From Mycolicibacterium sp. CR10 (lineage in GTDB: Bacteria; Actinomycetota; Actinomycetes; Mycobacteriales; Mycobacteriaceae), in NCBI RefSeq assembly GCF_005222675.1, contig NZ_STGE01000009.1, positions 124,001 to 188,000 on the forward strand: a stretch of DNA of 64,000 nt, given 5' to 3'. The position numbers and the translations under genes were made by a program. The notes beneath the pieces are model-generated. The model was not told the DNA's origin, did not search any database, and saw only the letters and a list, made by a program, of their open reading frames with translations. Positions 1 to 8,361 of this stretch are shown here, in pieces; within the stretch, counting starts at the first letter, position 1; each line of letters starts with the position of its first letter.

Positions 1-117
1 GCGGTCGCCGAGGCGGGCGTGAAGGTTCTCGACTCTGTCAACCACCCCGCGGTGCGTTCGCGCCTGCTGTTCTGGGAGGGCTGGCGCGAAGCCGCAGCCT
101 CGGGCGCACGCCGATAG
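1..117 (+). CDS. C-terminal end of an unidentified protein (partial)
   Basis: An open frame enters from the left edge and stops at the TAG at 115-117, leaving 38 residues that begin AVAEAGVKVLDSV and end SGARR. Composition and G/C third positions look like real coding sequence. The fragment is too short for me to name a family. It is convergent with the methyltransferase gene, whose stop lies 5 bases away. Confidence 0.6.
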   Translation, partial: AVAEAGVKVLDSVNHPAVRSRLLFWEGWREAAASGARR

Positions 118-122
118 ACAAC

Positions 123-1175
123 CTACGGTCGGGCCTCGAAGACCAGATTGAACGGCGTCTCCGTCGCCCGCCGGAACCGGGCGAAACCGCCGTCGTCGAC
201 CATGACTTCCCGCAACCGGCGTTCGCCGGCCTGCGCACCCAACGCCGGTCCGCGCCGCGCCAGCGACACCGGCACACACACCAGCGACGATGCGGCGTAG
301 AACAGTCGTCCCACAGGGTTCAAGTTATCTGCGACATCGTCATTGGCGAACGGCTCGACCAGCAGGCAGTGGCCGTCGGATTTGAGCGCTTCCCTCGCGT
401 GCCGGGCGGCACCCCCAGGATCGGCCATGTCGTGCAGACAGTCGAAGAAGGCGACGAGGTCGAAATCGTGGCCCCCGTAGGAGACGGCGTCGGCAACCTC
501 GAAGGTCGCGTTCTCGACACCGGCGGCGGCCGCGCGCACCCGGGCAGTGTCGATCGACGGGCCGTGATAGTCGATTCCGACAAACTGTGAGTTCGGAAAG
601 GCCTGCGCCATCAGGAGTGTGCTCGCACCGTGGCCACACCCGACATCCGCGGCCCGCCCGCCCCCATTGAGCTTCTCCACGACGCCATCCAGCGCGGGCA
701 GCCACGAGGACAGCAGGTTGGCGTGATAGCCCGCCCTGAAGAACCGCTCCGTCCCGTCGAACAGGCACGGATGATGCTCGCCCCACTCCATTCCGTCGCC
801 GCTGCGGAAGTTCTCCACCGCCCGATCGCGAACCGCGAAGAGGTCTCGAATGATCTGGTACGCACCGGGTAGGTCTGCCGGGCCGTCGGCGCCGGCGAGG
901 CACGCCGACTGCTCGTCGTTCAAGTAGTACTTGTCGTCGGCAGGATCGAAGTCGACGTAGCCGCTCGCCGCCTGATTGGCGAGCCATTCGCGGATGTAGC
1001 GTTCGCTCGTCCCCGTTTCCTGGGACAGTTCGCGGGCGGACAAGGGCTGCCGCGCAAGTGCCGAGTAAAGGCCGAGCTCGTCGCCGATCGACACCAGCAC
1101 GGCACTCGCGGCGGCGCCCAGATCGGCGACCGCCTTGCCGAGGAATGCTTCGAGTCTGTCCGCAGTGGTTGTCAT
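123..1175 (-). CDS. Class I SAM-dependent methyltransferase with N-terminal winged helix (Rv2258c type)
   Basis: A 350-residue protein. Roughly residues 1-95 look like a winged-helix dimerisation domain (LGLYSALARQPLSARELSQ, then TSERYIREWLANQAA), as in O-methyltransferase-like proteins. From about 165 comes a Rossmann methyltransferase core with SAM motif I AADVGCGHGASTLL, acidic FVGIDYHG after strand 2, and DLVAFFDCLHDMADP at motif IV. The arrangement matches mycobacterial Rv2258c-like proteins, whose substrate is not established. The start is supported by AAGGAG about 8 bases upstream. It is divergent from the scramblase-like gene across 128 bases. Substrate unknown. Confidence 0.85.
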   Translation of the reverse strand: MTTTADRLEAFLGKAVADLGAAASAVLVSIGDELGLYSALARQPLSARELSQETGTSERYIREWLANQAASGYVDFDPADDKYYLNDEQSACLAGADGPADLPGAYQIIRDLFAVRDRAVENFRSGDGMEWGEHHPCLFDGTERFFRAGYHANLLSSWLPALDGVVEKLNGGGRAADVGCGHGASTLLMAQAFPNSQFVGIDYHGPSIDTARVRAAAAGVENATFEVADAVSYGGHDFDLVAFFDCLHDMADPGGAARHAREALKSDGHCLLVEPFANDDVADNLNPVGRLFYAASSLVCVPVSLARRGPALGAQAGERRLREVMVDDGGFARFRRATETPFNLVFEARP

Positions 1176-1303
1176 CGCAAGCTCCTTCGGCGACCCTGTG
1201 ATTTAACGGTAGACCCGGCAGGGGACCGTGCACAGGTTTCTTCAGGTTTGATTGGCCGGGATCGGACCGGTCGGCGGTCCGCCCTCGGCGCTAGGCTGCC
1301 ACC

Positions 1304-1978
1304 GTGTCCGAGCACACATCGCCGCTGGCGACTGCGCTACCTGACCTGGTCCGCGCCGGCGGCACGATGGTGACGTTCCATCCGGGTCTCAGCGGGCAGA
1401 CCCATCACTGGAAGGTGTGCGCACCGGGAGGAGCCGTATTGGCGGAGACGGCCCGGGTGCACCGCGGTGGCAGAATTCGACAGACGCTGTGGACGCTCTG
1501 GAACCAGGCGAACATGCATGTCGGCGATGACATTCATGTGGAGCTGCGTGGAGCCGACGGCATCGTGCTGGCGAAGGCGACCTCCGACAACGACACCCCC
1601 GCGGTGGTCACGGTTCGCGACGAGACCGGCGCGCAGGTGGCGCGCAGCGTGCGCGATAAAGACACATTCGCTGTGTTCGGCGCGGGCGACCAACCGGTCG
1701 CGGTGCTCGACTGCGACGGTGACGGGCCATGGGAGGTCACCGATTCCGCGGGCAACGTGATCGGCGAACTGCTCGCAGGCAAACTCGATCCGTCCCGCAA
1801 ACCCGGGGTCGCGGAGTGGGTGCTCTTCACCGACGTCGCCCTCAACGCCGCTGCCCATCGAAATGGGCAGCACCTGGGTCTGCGCCGAGTCGTCCGGTAT
1901 TCGTACGCCCCGGTCGCCTCGGCGGTGTTGATGCCGCCGCTGGCTCTGCTGCCTCTGCTGGCCGGCCTCACCTACTGA
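1304..1978 (+). CDS. LURP-one/scramblase-like beta-barrel protein
   Basis: A 224-residue protein with a GTG start. The sequence alternates short beta strands such as HWKVCAPGGAVLAETAR, VTVRDETGAQVARSV and WEVTDSAGNVIGELLAG. The repeated form 'x-V-x-D-x-x-G-x-x-(I/V)-(A/G)' is typical of the tubby/LURP-one/phospholipid scramblase fold. The C-terminus ends in a hydrophobic stretch (VASAVLMPPLALLPLLAGL) that could be one membrane anchor. The next gene starts within about 10 bases, so the two are probably co-transcribed. Fold family is inferred; the function is not known. Confidence 0.6.
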   Translation: MSEHTSPLATALPDLVRAGGTMVTFHPGLSGQTHHWKVCAPGGAVLAETARVHRGGRIRQTLWTLWNQANMHVGDDIHVELRGADGIVLAKATSDNDTPAVVTVRDETGAQVARSVRDKDTFAVFGAGDQPVAVLDCDGDGPWEVTDSAGNVIGELLAGKLDPSRKPGVAEWVLFTDVALNAAAHRNGQHLGLRRVVRYSYAPVASAVLMPPLALLPLLAGLTY

Positions 1979-1984
1979 TTGGTC

Positions 1985-2881
1985 ATGATGGCGAATCCGA
2001 AAAACCTGATGGCGGCCTTCGGGGTGGCGGCGACCGTTGACGCTGCGACCATGTCCGCGACGCAGCACCTGACGCGGGATCTGGCCGACCACCGGGGACG
2101 CGCCGAGATGCCTGCATACGCGATGGTGGCCGAGTCGATGAGCAGCGGCACCTTCTGGCACTCGTTCGAGGAGCCGGTGGGGACCGTTCAGTCCTGGTTG
2201 TCGCTGACCGCGGGTGCTCCCGTGAAGCTCGACGATCGGCTGTACACGACGTCTGAGCTGCTGCACAACGACGGTGCGCACGGCATCGTCGCCCTGCGCA
2301 TCACCAACGGTGACGACGACGTCGTGTGTGCCGGCCTGGCCCGGTGTGTGCTGGTGGGCCGCACCGGTGCATCGCTGGCCAGGATCAAGAAGACGTTGCC
2401 CGCCGCGTCCCATGGCTACGTCCGCCATGTGGAACCGACCGCGACGATGCCGCCGCCGATTGACGAGGCACTCGACGGCGCGGGCATTCTTGCGGGAATC
2501 ACTGACGGGACGTTGTCGCCGGGCCCGCTATGCGAACTCCTTTCTGCCACAGTGCTATCGAGTGACACCGAGGCTCGGATGGTGATCGCGCCGCAGCCGT
2601 GGATGATCAATCCACTCGGGGCGATTCAGGGCGGGGTGATGTCCGCGATGCTCGGGCAGGCGTGTTCGTTCGCCGGACAGATGCCGACCGCGCCCGGCCA
2701 GGCGTATTCGATGGCCGATCTGTCGGTGTACTTCTTCCGCTCGCCGCCGGGCGACGACACCGTGACCGTCGTCTCGTCGCCCGACAGAGTGGGCCGGCGG
2801 CTGGGTACGGTGTCGGCCTCCATGCGCGGCGCCGACGGCGTCGAGTTCGCGCGGGCGACCGCCAACATCCGCTTCCACTGA
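1985..2881 (+). CDS. Double-hotdog acyl-CoA thioesterase (PaaI-like)
   Basis: About 298 residues. The C-terminal half carries the hotdog helix signature NPLGAIQGGVMSAMLGQA followed by ADLSVYFFRSPP and the strand TVTVVSSPDRVGRRLGTVSASM, as in PaaI/TesB-type thioesterases. The N-terminal half looks like a second, diverged hotdog domain. Likely hydrolyses acyl-CoA thioesters in the cytoplasm; the substrate is not evident. Start candidates are TTG 1979, ATG 1985 and ATG 1988, and no Shine-Dalgarno separates them. It directly follows the scramblase-like gene, probably in one operon. Confidence 0.75.
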   Translation: MMANPKNLMAAFGVAATVDAATMSATQHLTRDLADHRGRAEMPAYAMVAESMSSGTFWHSFEEPVGTVQSWLSLTAGAPVKLDDRLYTTSELLHNDGAHGIVALRITNGDDDVVCAGLARCVLVGRTGASLARIKKTLPAASHGYVRHVEPTATMPPPIDEALDGAGILAGITDGTLSPGPLCELLSATVLSSDTEARMVIAPQPWMINPLGAIQGGVMSAMLGQACSFAGQMPTAPGQAYSMADLSVYFFRSPPGDDTVTVVSSPDRVGRRLGTVSASMRGADGVEFARATANIRFH

Positions 2882-2888
2882 CACAGGG

Positions 2889-3221
2889 TCAGGCCTCCAG
2901 CCTGGACCGGATGGCGGAAAGCTTTTGTTGCAGTTCTGATTCCGTGATGACGCCGCGCTGCATCAGCGAATGCGCCAGCGAGACGAGTTGGTTCTCGGGA
3001 TAGGGCAGATCGGCGTACACGGATGCCGACAGGGTGTCCTCTTCGTCGCGCCGCTCCTTGAAGCTCGGGACCGGCGCGTCGCAGGCGGCTTGGTCCAGCG
3101 CGTCGCACAGACCGTCGAGGCTGGTCTTCCACGGAGGCACGGGGTTCTCGACGCCGTACTTGGCGGCCATCCTCGGCCACACCTGATTCCGCTCGACGAT
3201 CTGCTTCAGTACCTCGCTCAC
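2889..3221 (-). CDS. Nitrile hydratase/thiocyanate hydrolase activator (P15K-like)
   Basis: A 110-residue helical protein with GVENPVPPWKTSLDGLCDAL and a PYPENQLVSLAHSLMQRGVI segment, typical of the small accessory proteins encoded beside nitrile hydratases and thiocyanate hydrolases. Such activators resemble the N-terminal half of the nitrile hydratase beta subunit. They are known to load the metal into the catalytic subunit and promote its cysteine oxidation. It is third and last in a three-gene operon, 16 bases after the metal-subunit gene. Role assigned by family and position. Confidence 0.75.
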   Translation of the reverse strand: MSEVLKQIVERNQVWPRMAAKYGVENPVPPWKTSLDGLCDALDQAACDAPVPSFKERRDEEDTLSASVYADLPYPENQLVSLAHSLMQRGVITESELQQKLSAIRSRLEA

Positions 3222-3237
3222 AACGTCGCCCGCCCGC

Positions 3238-3945
3238 TCAGTGGCCTGTGGGGTGCACCGCGGCGCGGGTGTCGGTGATGACGTTGGTCGTCACCCCGGC
3301 CTTGGGCAGGGCCACCCCGATGAGGCAGTCGCGGGTGATGATTTCGGTCAGTTGGTCCTCGGTCCAGCCGTCTGTCCCTGCGGGGCGCATCGGCATGACC
3401 ATGAACCGGTGCTTCTGGTTGGAGTCCTGCACCCGCACCTCGACATCGTCGGTGAGGTACAGCCCGAACTCGGCGAGCACCTGCCGCGGCCAGCGCACCA
3501 GCCGTCGCCGGTAGTTGGGCGTGCGGTACCACTCCGGCGAGTTGCCCAGGATCGGCCGGGGGTAGCACGAGCACAGGGCGCACACGATGACGTGGTGCAC
3601 GGTCTCGGTGTCCTCGAGGATCTGGAACGCCGTGAAATCGCTGGGGGTCCCGAACCCGGTCGGCTCCAGCCAGTCGACGCCGACCTCCTTGCTCGCGGTC
3701 ATCGGCTCGGCCAGCGCGAGCGCCTTGAAATCGGGATCGAGCCAGGCCCGCGCCACCAACCGCGCCGCGGGGGTCGGACCGATCTGTTCGGCGAACTCGG
3801 TGAAGAGGCGGTGCTCCTCGGCGGTGAAGATGCCCTTCTCGATGCACAGCTCACGCAGCGCGATCTCGAGGACCTCGAAGTCGGTGATCTCATCCACCAT
3901 CGGCTTGACGGTGCGATCGTGGTCATGATCGTGATCGTGCGACAT
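3238..3945 (-). CDS. scnC: Thiocyanate hydrolase gamma / nitrile hydratase alpha-type metal subunit
   Basis: A 235-residue catalytic subunit. The metal site is VCALCSCYPRP (Cys122, Cys125, Cys127), followed by GNSPEWYRTPNYRRRLVRWP and MRPAGTDGWTEDQL, which follow thiocyanate hydrolase gamma closely. The N-terminus is a run of alternating Asp and His (MSHDHDHDHD), also seen in that subunit. Position 123 is Ala where cobalt enzymes have Thr and iron enzymes Ser. Start chosen at ATG 3945 behind GAGAGG; the open frame extends further upstream without an initiation signal. Thiocyanate versus nitrile as substrate cannot be settled from sequence. Confidence 0.85.
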   Translation of the reverse strand: MSHDHDHDHDRTVKPMVDEITDFEVLEIALRELCIEKGIFTAEEHRLFTEFAEQIGPTPAARLVARAWLDPDFKALALAEPMTASKEVGVDWLEPTGFGTPSDFTAFQILEDTETVHHVIVCALCSCYPRPILGNSPEWYRTPNYRRRLVRWPRQVLAEFGLYLTDDVEVRVQDSNQKHRFMVMPMRPAGTDGWTEDQLTEIITRDCLIGVALPKAGVTTNVITDTRAAVHPTGH

Positions 3946-3974
3946 GGGTGAATTCCTCTCGTGCACAGGGTCGG

Positions 3975-4814
3975 TCAGCCGGCGGCTTCGAGCCAGCGCT
4001 CGGGTATCTCGGTCCGGAGGCTGTCGGTCGGTGGACCGTTGAAGTCGTTCCACAGCTCGGCCATGCTGAACCGCACGACGTAGAACCATTCCGGCGCGGC
4101 GTCGGGGATGTCCCAGGTCTCGTCCTCGGGGGCGGGGCTCTCGTAGGCCACGGCATCGATCTGCCCTCGAGCGCCGCGGACGTATTCGGGTGTGCGCGTG
4201 TAGAACAGCACCGGCAGCTCCCGCACCACGACAGCGTCGCCCACCGTGAACTTCGGCTTACCGGCCTTGCCTGCGTAGACCTGCGGGTCGCCCTTGCCCT
4301 GCGCGTGGACGATGTGGCTGTTGCGCTTGACCTGGGATCCGTCGCCTTCGGATCTGGGGCGCGCCTCTAGCGTTTCGCCGGCGAGCCCGTCGGGGTAACG
4401 CGCCTTGACCTCGGCCATCCGCTCACTGAGTTCGGTGAGGCCGATGAGGTGCTTCTCGACGAGCACCCGGGCCACCGACAGCAGCCAGCGACCGTAGTAC
4501 GGGAAGCCGAGGTAGACCGCGCGCTGCACATCGACGTTGCCGATGCGTCGCCGTTCCTCGGACAACCAGATGCCGCGCCAGGCGAGGACCTCGCACATCA
4601 CATAGGTCATGTGCTCCCAGTACTCGTAATCCTTGTTCTCGTACTTCATCGGTGCGTCCGGCTCACCGCCGACGTCGTGCACCGGCTTCATGTAAGCCAC
4701 GAAGCGGGCGTGGTCGAGCATGTCGGGAGTGGGTGCGTCAGGAAGTTCGGGGTACGCCGACTTGAGCCGGGCGACCAGGTCGAGCTGGGTGGCGCGTTCT
4801 GCCGCACTACTCAT
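3975..4814 (-). CDS. Fused thiocyanate hydrolase beta-alpha / nitrile hydratase beta subunit
   Basis: A 279-residue protein. The N-terminal helical half contains DHARFVAYMKPVHDVGGEPD and YWEHMTYVMCEVLAWRG. The C-terminal half from about 175 is an SH3-like barrel (KPKFTVGDAVVVREL, WFYVVRFSMAELWND). In Thiobacillus thioparus thiocyanate hydrolase these halves are two separate subunits; in nitrile hydratase they form one beta chain. Here they are joined. The start is ATG 4814 with AAGGG about 7 bases upstream. It is first in the operon with the metal subunit 29 bases downstream, so the expected enzyme is a fused-beta heteromer. Confidence 0.8.
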   Translation of the reverse strand: MSSAAERATQLDLVARLKSAYPELPDAPTPDMLDHARFVAYMKPVHDVGGEPDAPMKYENKDYEYWEHMTYVMCEVLAWRGIWLSEERRRIGNVDVQRAVYLGFPYYGRWLLSVARVLVEKHLIGLTELSERMAEVKARYPDGLAGETLEARPRSEGDGSQVKRNSHIVHAQGKGDPQVYAGKAGKPKFTVGDAVVVRELPVLFYTRTPEYVRGARGQIDAVAYESPAPEDETWDIPDAAPEWFYVVRFSMAELWNDFNGPPTDSLRTEIPERWLEAAG

Positions 4815-5156
4815 GGACTGCCCTTCGGTGTGGACTGGCAACCGAGTTTCCGGTGTTCGCAGGCTAACACCGCCACTGCCTGGTCAGGGGAGGAAACGCG
4901 ATACCGGTGACTCGGCCTCGAAATAGACGCGCTGGCAAGTAACCGTTGTCCGACAACAGATCTGGCGACTGCTGGCCGGCGTCCCGGGGCGGTGACCGGA
5001 TCAGGCGCAGGGCGGTGTCCGTCCCGCGCGGCCAGTACGCGGCCGGCGTCCACGGGGCTAACCGACAAGGTCGATATGCCCGTGGCGGGACCGGTGTGCG
5101 GCTACCGTTCTGCACGGACACGGTGGCACACGCACGACGCGACGAGGGGACGACTG
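4815..5156 (+). other. 342-base divergent intergenic region
   Basis: This stretch separates the leftward hydrolase operon from the rightward lipoprotein gene and should hold both promoters. No credible gene is visible. The one clear element is the short palindrome at 4945-4957, listed separately. I see no riboswitch-like fold or tRNA. Confidence 0.5.
4945..4957. promoter_or_regulatory. Palindrome, possible operator for the hydrolase operon
   Basis: GTTGTC-c-GACAAC, a perfect 6-bp inverted repeat around one base, sits about 130 bases upstream of the fused subunit start and 200 upstream of the lipoprotein start. A dimeric regulator could bind here, but no adjacent regulator gene is present. 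Confidence 0.3.
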
Positions 5157-5657
5157 ATGGCACGCGCACGAGATATCGCTGCAGCCGCGGTGGTGGGGCT
5201 GGGCCTGGTGGTAACCGCGTGCGGCAGTTCTCCTGACTCGAACGAGCCAACCGGCGAATCCAGTTCCGCCGGTGCGAGTTCCACGGTGGAAGGCACGGCT
5301 ACCACGACCACGGTCGGCGGGGCGGAGCTGCAGTCCCTGATACCCGCACCAGTGGGCAGCCAGCGCGAGGACGGCCCCGACTCGATCCAGGAGAACGGCG
5401 TCCACAAGCATTTCCTGATCAACGGTGCACCGTTGGACGTCATGGCCGCCTATAAGACGGCACTCGAAGGCGCCGGCTGGACGGTGACGGTCGAGCGTTC
5501 CGGTGGCGACGAAGGCGGCGGTGGCGCGACGTACACCGGCACCAACAAGGGGGCATACGGCGTGTTCGACGGCGGTGGCCAGGGCAACACGACCGACATC
5601 GACTCGTGCGTGTGGCCGTCGCAGCCCACCAACAGCCAGTGTGGAAGTAGGCGCTGA
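5157..5657 (+). CDS. Small secreted lipoprotein, function unknown
   Basis: 166 residues starting at ATG 5157 behind GAGGGGACGACTG. The N-terminus MARARDIAAAAVVGLGLVV ends in the lipobox VTAC-G, so Cys becomes the lipidated N-terminus after signal peptidase II cleavage. A Ser/Thr-rich linker follows (about 30-60). The mature domain has two Cys near the C-terminus (SCVWPSQPTNSQCGSRR) that could form a disulfide, and Gly-rich loops. Not assigned to a named family. The frame is open further upstream, but the signal peptide fixes this start. Confidence 0.75.
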   Translation: MARARDIAAAAVVGLGLVVTACGSSPDSNEPTGESSSAGASSTVEGTATTTTVGGAELQSLIPAPVGSQREDGPDSIQENGVHKHFLINGAPLDVMAAYKTALEGAGWTVTVERSGGDEGGGGATYTGTNKGAYGVFDGGGQGNTTDIDSCVWPSQPTNSQCGSRR

Positions 5658-5668
5658 CGCTCCTCCGC

Positions 5669-6541
5669 TCAGCTGGTGTGTCGGTGGTCGAGCGCGTAGG
5701 CCTTGATGACGGCGTCGGTATCTCCGCCAAGTCGGAGGAACTCCTCGTCGAGCAGTCCGACGAGACTGTCGACCGCGGCCGAGATGAGGGCGCCCGCCAG
5801 ACGTGTCTGCGGGTGCGTACTGCCGGTGGCCTCGCCCGCGAGCGCAGCGGCGTACTCGAGCGAGAACGCCAGAGAGGCGTCCGCCTCGAGGTCGCGAAAG
5901 TAGTACGTGGCGCCGTACTGGGTGAAGTCGTTCCGCGTCTCCACGATGGCGGCGGCCAGCCCCGTGAGCACGTCGGTCGGCACGCAGTCGATTCCCAGGG
6001 TGGGCTGCGCTTGACGGGCCTGGCGCAGCGTCGACAGTTGCAGCGCCAACACGCGTCGGCGATGCAGGGCGGGGTAGATCTGCAGAACCCAGGACACGGC
6101 CGCGGTGAGGAGCATGAACCCGAACAGTGCCTCGAGCGGCACGATCACCCGAAGCCACGGCGCCGTCGGCACGATGTCGCCGAATCCGAGGGTGCCGATC
6201 GTCACGAGCGACACGTAGAAAGAGTCGAACACCTTGTGCTGGTGAGCCGGATTCAGCTCTGAGCTGTAGGCGAACCCTTCCGGCATCAGTGCGAAGTACA
6301 GCATCGCCCATCCCAGGACGGCCAGTGCACCCCAGGTCAATACGACCAGGGCGATGCCCAGCGGGCCCGTCAGGGAGGCGATCCGACGGTCCGGATGGAA
6401 CAACCGCAGCAGCCACCAGACGAACCGCATCACCTGTGGCGCGATGCTGCCGTGGCCGACCGGATGGAACAGCGTGTGGAACACGTCGCGCACCACAACG
6501 GCCACAAGCAGGGACCCGGCTACCGCGACGGCCCAATCCAC
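5669..6541 (-). CDS. Two-TM potassium channel family protein
   Basis: About 290 residues. Two or three hydrophobic segments (VAVAGSLLVAVVV, ALVVLTWGALAVLGWAML, VIVPLEALFGFMLLTAAVSWV) flank a pore loop with the selectivity filter TLGFGD within SLVTIGTLGFGDIVP. The remaining C-terminal half is cytoplasmic, helical and soluble, with no obvious RCK nucleotide motif. Adjacent GTG codons at 6544 and 6541 are possible starts; GAGGAGG lies just upstream and favours 6541. Divergent from the release factor 3 gene. Likely a K+-selective channel of the inner membrane. Confidence 0.85.
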   Translation of the reverse strand: MDWAVAVAGSLLVAVVVRDVFHTLFHPVGHGSIAPQVMRFVWWLLRLFHPDRRIASLTGPLGIALVVLTWGALAVLGWAMLYFALMPEGFAYSSELNPAHQHKVFDSFYVSLVTIGTLGFGDIVPTAPWLRVIVPLEALFGFMLLTAAVSWVLQIYPALHRRRVLALQLSTLRQARQAQPTLGIDCVPTDVLTGLAAAIVETRNDFTQYGATYYFRDLEADASLAFSLEYAAALAGEATGSTHPQTRLAGALISAAVDSLVGLLDEEFLRLGGDTDAVIKAYALDHRHTS

Positions 6542-6685
6542 CACACGCCTCCTCAGTAGACCGGCCAGTGGTGTCCGGCGCCGGGTGTACTCACTATGCC
6601 CGCACTTCAGCTCCGCAGCGCTTTGGGCGGCCTGAACAGCCGCGATTACCGTTTCGGGGCCGCGGCCAATAAAATCGGGGACGCA

Positions 6686-8326
6686 ATGACCGATACCGCT
6701 CCAGGTGTGTCGTCGACGGCCGCTGGGCCTCGGCCAGACCGCATCTCCGCCGAAGCACTGCGACGTCGCACGTTCGCAGTCATCAGCCATCCCGACGCCG
6801 GCAAGTCGACCCTGACGGAGGCGCTGGTCCTGCACGCCAAGGCCATCACCGAGGCGGGCGCCATCCACGGCAAGTCGGGCCGTCGCTCCACCGTGTCGGA
6901 CTGGATGGAGATGGAGAAGGCGCGCGGCATCTCCATCACCTCGACGGCGTTGCAGTTCCCCTACAAGACCCAGAGCGGGGACACCTGCGTCATCAACCTG
7001 CTCGACACCCCCGGCCACGCCGACTTCTCCGAAGACACCTACCGGGTGCTGACAGCGGTCGACTCCGCGGTGATGCTCATCGATGCCGCCAAGGGGCTGG
7101 AACCGCAGACGCTCAAGCTCTTTCAGGTCTGCCGGCACCGTCGGATCCCCATCATCACGGTGGTCAACAAGTGGGACCGGCCGGGCCGCCACGCTCTAGA
7201 ACTGATGGATGAGATCCAGGAGCGGATCGGGCTGCGGCCCACCCCGCTGACGTGGCCGGTGGGCATCGCCGGTGACTTCAAGGGAGTGCTCGACCGGCGC
7301 AGCGGCAACTTCATCCGCTTCACCCGGACCGCAGGTGGCGCCACCGCGGCCCCCGAGGAGCACATCGACCCGTCCCGAGCGCACGACGCCGCGGGCATCG
7401 ACTGGGACAACGCGGTGGAGGAGTCGGAACTGCTGACCGCGGATGGCGCCGACTTCGATCGGGACACGTTCCTCGACTGCACCTCCACGCCGGTGTTGTT
7501 CACCTCCGCCGCCCTCAACTTCGGGGTCAACCAGCTCCTCGACGTTCTCGCTCAGCTCGCCCCGTCACCCCATGGTCAACTCGACGTTGACGGCAACCGG
7601 CGCGATGCTGCCGCGCCGTTCAGCGCCTTCGTGTTCAAGGTCCAGGCGGGTATGGACTCCGCGCACCGCGACCGGATCGCGTACGCGCGGGTGTGTTCGG
7701 GGACGTTCGAACGCGGCGAGGTTCTCACGCACGGCGCGACGGGTAAGCCGTTCGTGACCAAGTACGCGCAGTCGGTCTTCGGTCAGCAGCGATCGACACT
7801 GGACACCGCCTGGCCGGGCGACGTGATCGGGCTTGCCAACGCGGCGGCGCTCCGGCCCGGAGACACCCTCTATCAGGACGTCGCCGTGCAGTACCCGCCG
7901 ATTCCGAGCTTCTCTCCGGAGCACTTCGCCGTCGCCCGGGGTACCGATCCGAGCAAGCACAAGCAGTTCCGCAAGGGGATCGAGCAGCTCGACCAGGAAG
8001 GTGTCATCCAGGTCCTGCGGTCGGACCGCCGCGGTGATCAGGCGCCCGTCTTCGCAGCCGTCGGGCCGATGCAGTTCGAGGTCGCCAGCCATCGGATGGC
8101 GGCCGAGTTCAGCGCACCGATCCAGCTGGAGCCGCTGCCCTATACGGTGGCCCGGGCCGCCGATCCCGACGACGCCGAACTCCTCGGAAAGCAGTCGTCG
8201 GTGGAAGTGTTCACCCGAACCGACGGCGTCGTCCTCGCAGTGTTCTCCACGAAGTGGCGCCTCGAGAACGTCCAGCGCGACAATCCTGACCTTCGCCTGC
8301 GCTCCCTGGTGGCGGCAGGGGACTAG
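6686..8326 (+). CDS. prfC: Peptide chain release factor 3 (GTPase)
   Basis: 546 residues; translation-factor GTPase that removes RF1/RF2 from the ribosome after termination. G1 is ISHPDAGKSTLTE near the N-terminus, switch II is DTPGHADFSEDTYR, and G4 is NKWDR. The RF3-specific stretches DWMEMEKARGISITSTALQFPY and, later, a C-terminal domain with FAAVGPMQFEVASHRM are present. Length fits the family (about 530) with a short N-terminal extension. ATG 6686 is chosen because the family homology begins shortly after it; an upstream frame remains open without family-like sequence. Confidence 0.95.
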   Translation: MTDTAPGVSSTAAGPRPDRISAEALRRRTFAVISHPDAGKSTLTEALVLHAKAITEAGAIHGKSGRRSTVSDWMEMEKARGISITSTALQFPYKTQSGDTCVINLLDTPGHADFSEDTYRVLTAVDSAVMLIDAAKGLEPQTLKLFQVCRHRRIPIITVVNKWDRPGRHALELMDEIQERIGLRPTPLTWPVGIAGDFKGVLDRRSGNFIRFTRTAGGATAAPEEHIDPSRAHDAAGIDWDNAVEESELLTADGADFDRDTFLDCTSTPVLFTSAALNFGVNQLLDVLAQLAPSPHGQLDVDGNRRDAAAPFSAFVFKVQAGMDSAHRDRIAYARVCSGTFERGEVLTHGATGKPFVTKYAQSVFGQQRSTLDTAWPGDVIGLANAAALRPGDTLYQDVAVQYPPIPSFSPEHFAVARGTDPSKHKQFRKGIEQLDQEGVIQVLRSDRRGDQAPVFAAVGPMQFEVASHRMAAEFSAPIQLEPLPYTVARAADPDDAELLGKQSSVEVFTRTDGVVLAVFSTKWRLENVQRDNPDLRLRSLVAAGD

Positions 8327-8361
8327 TTCTCGAACGGGTTCACGCCAGCTCAGTTACCGAT

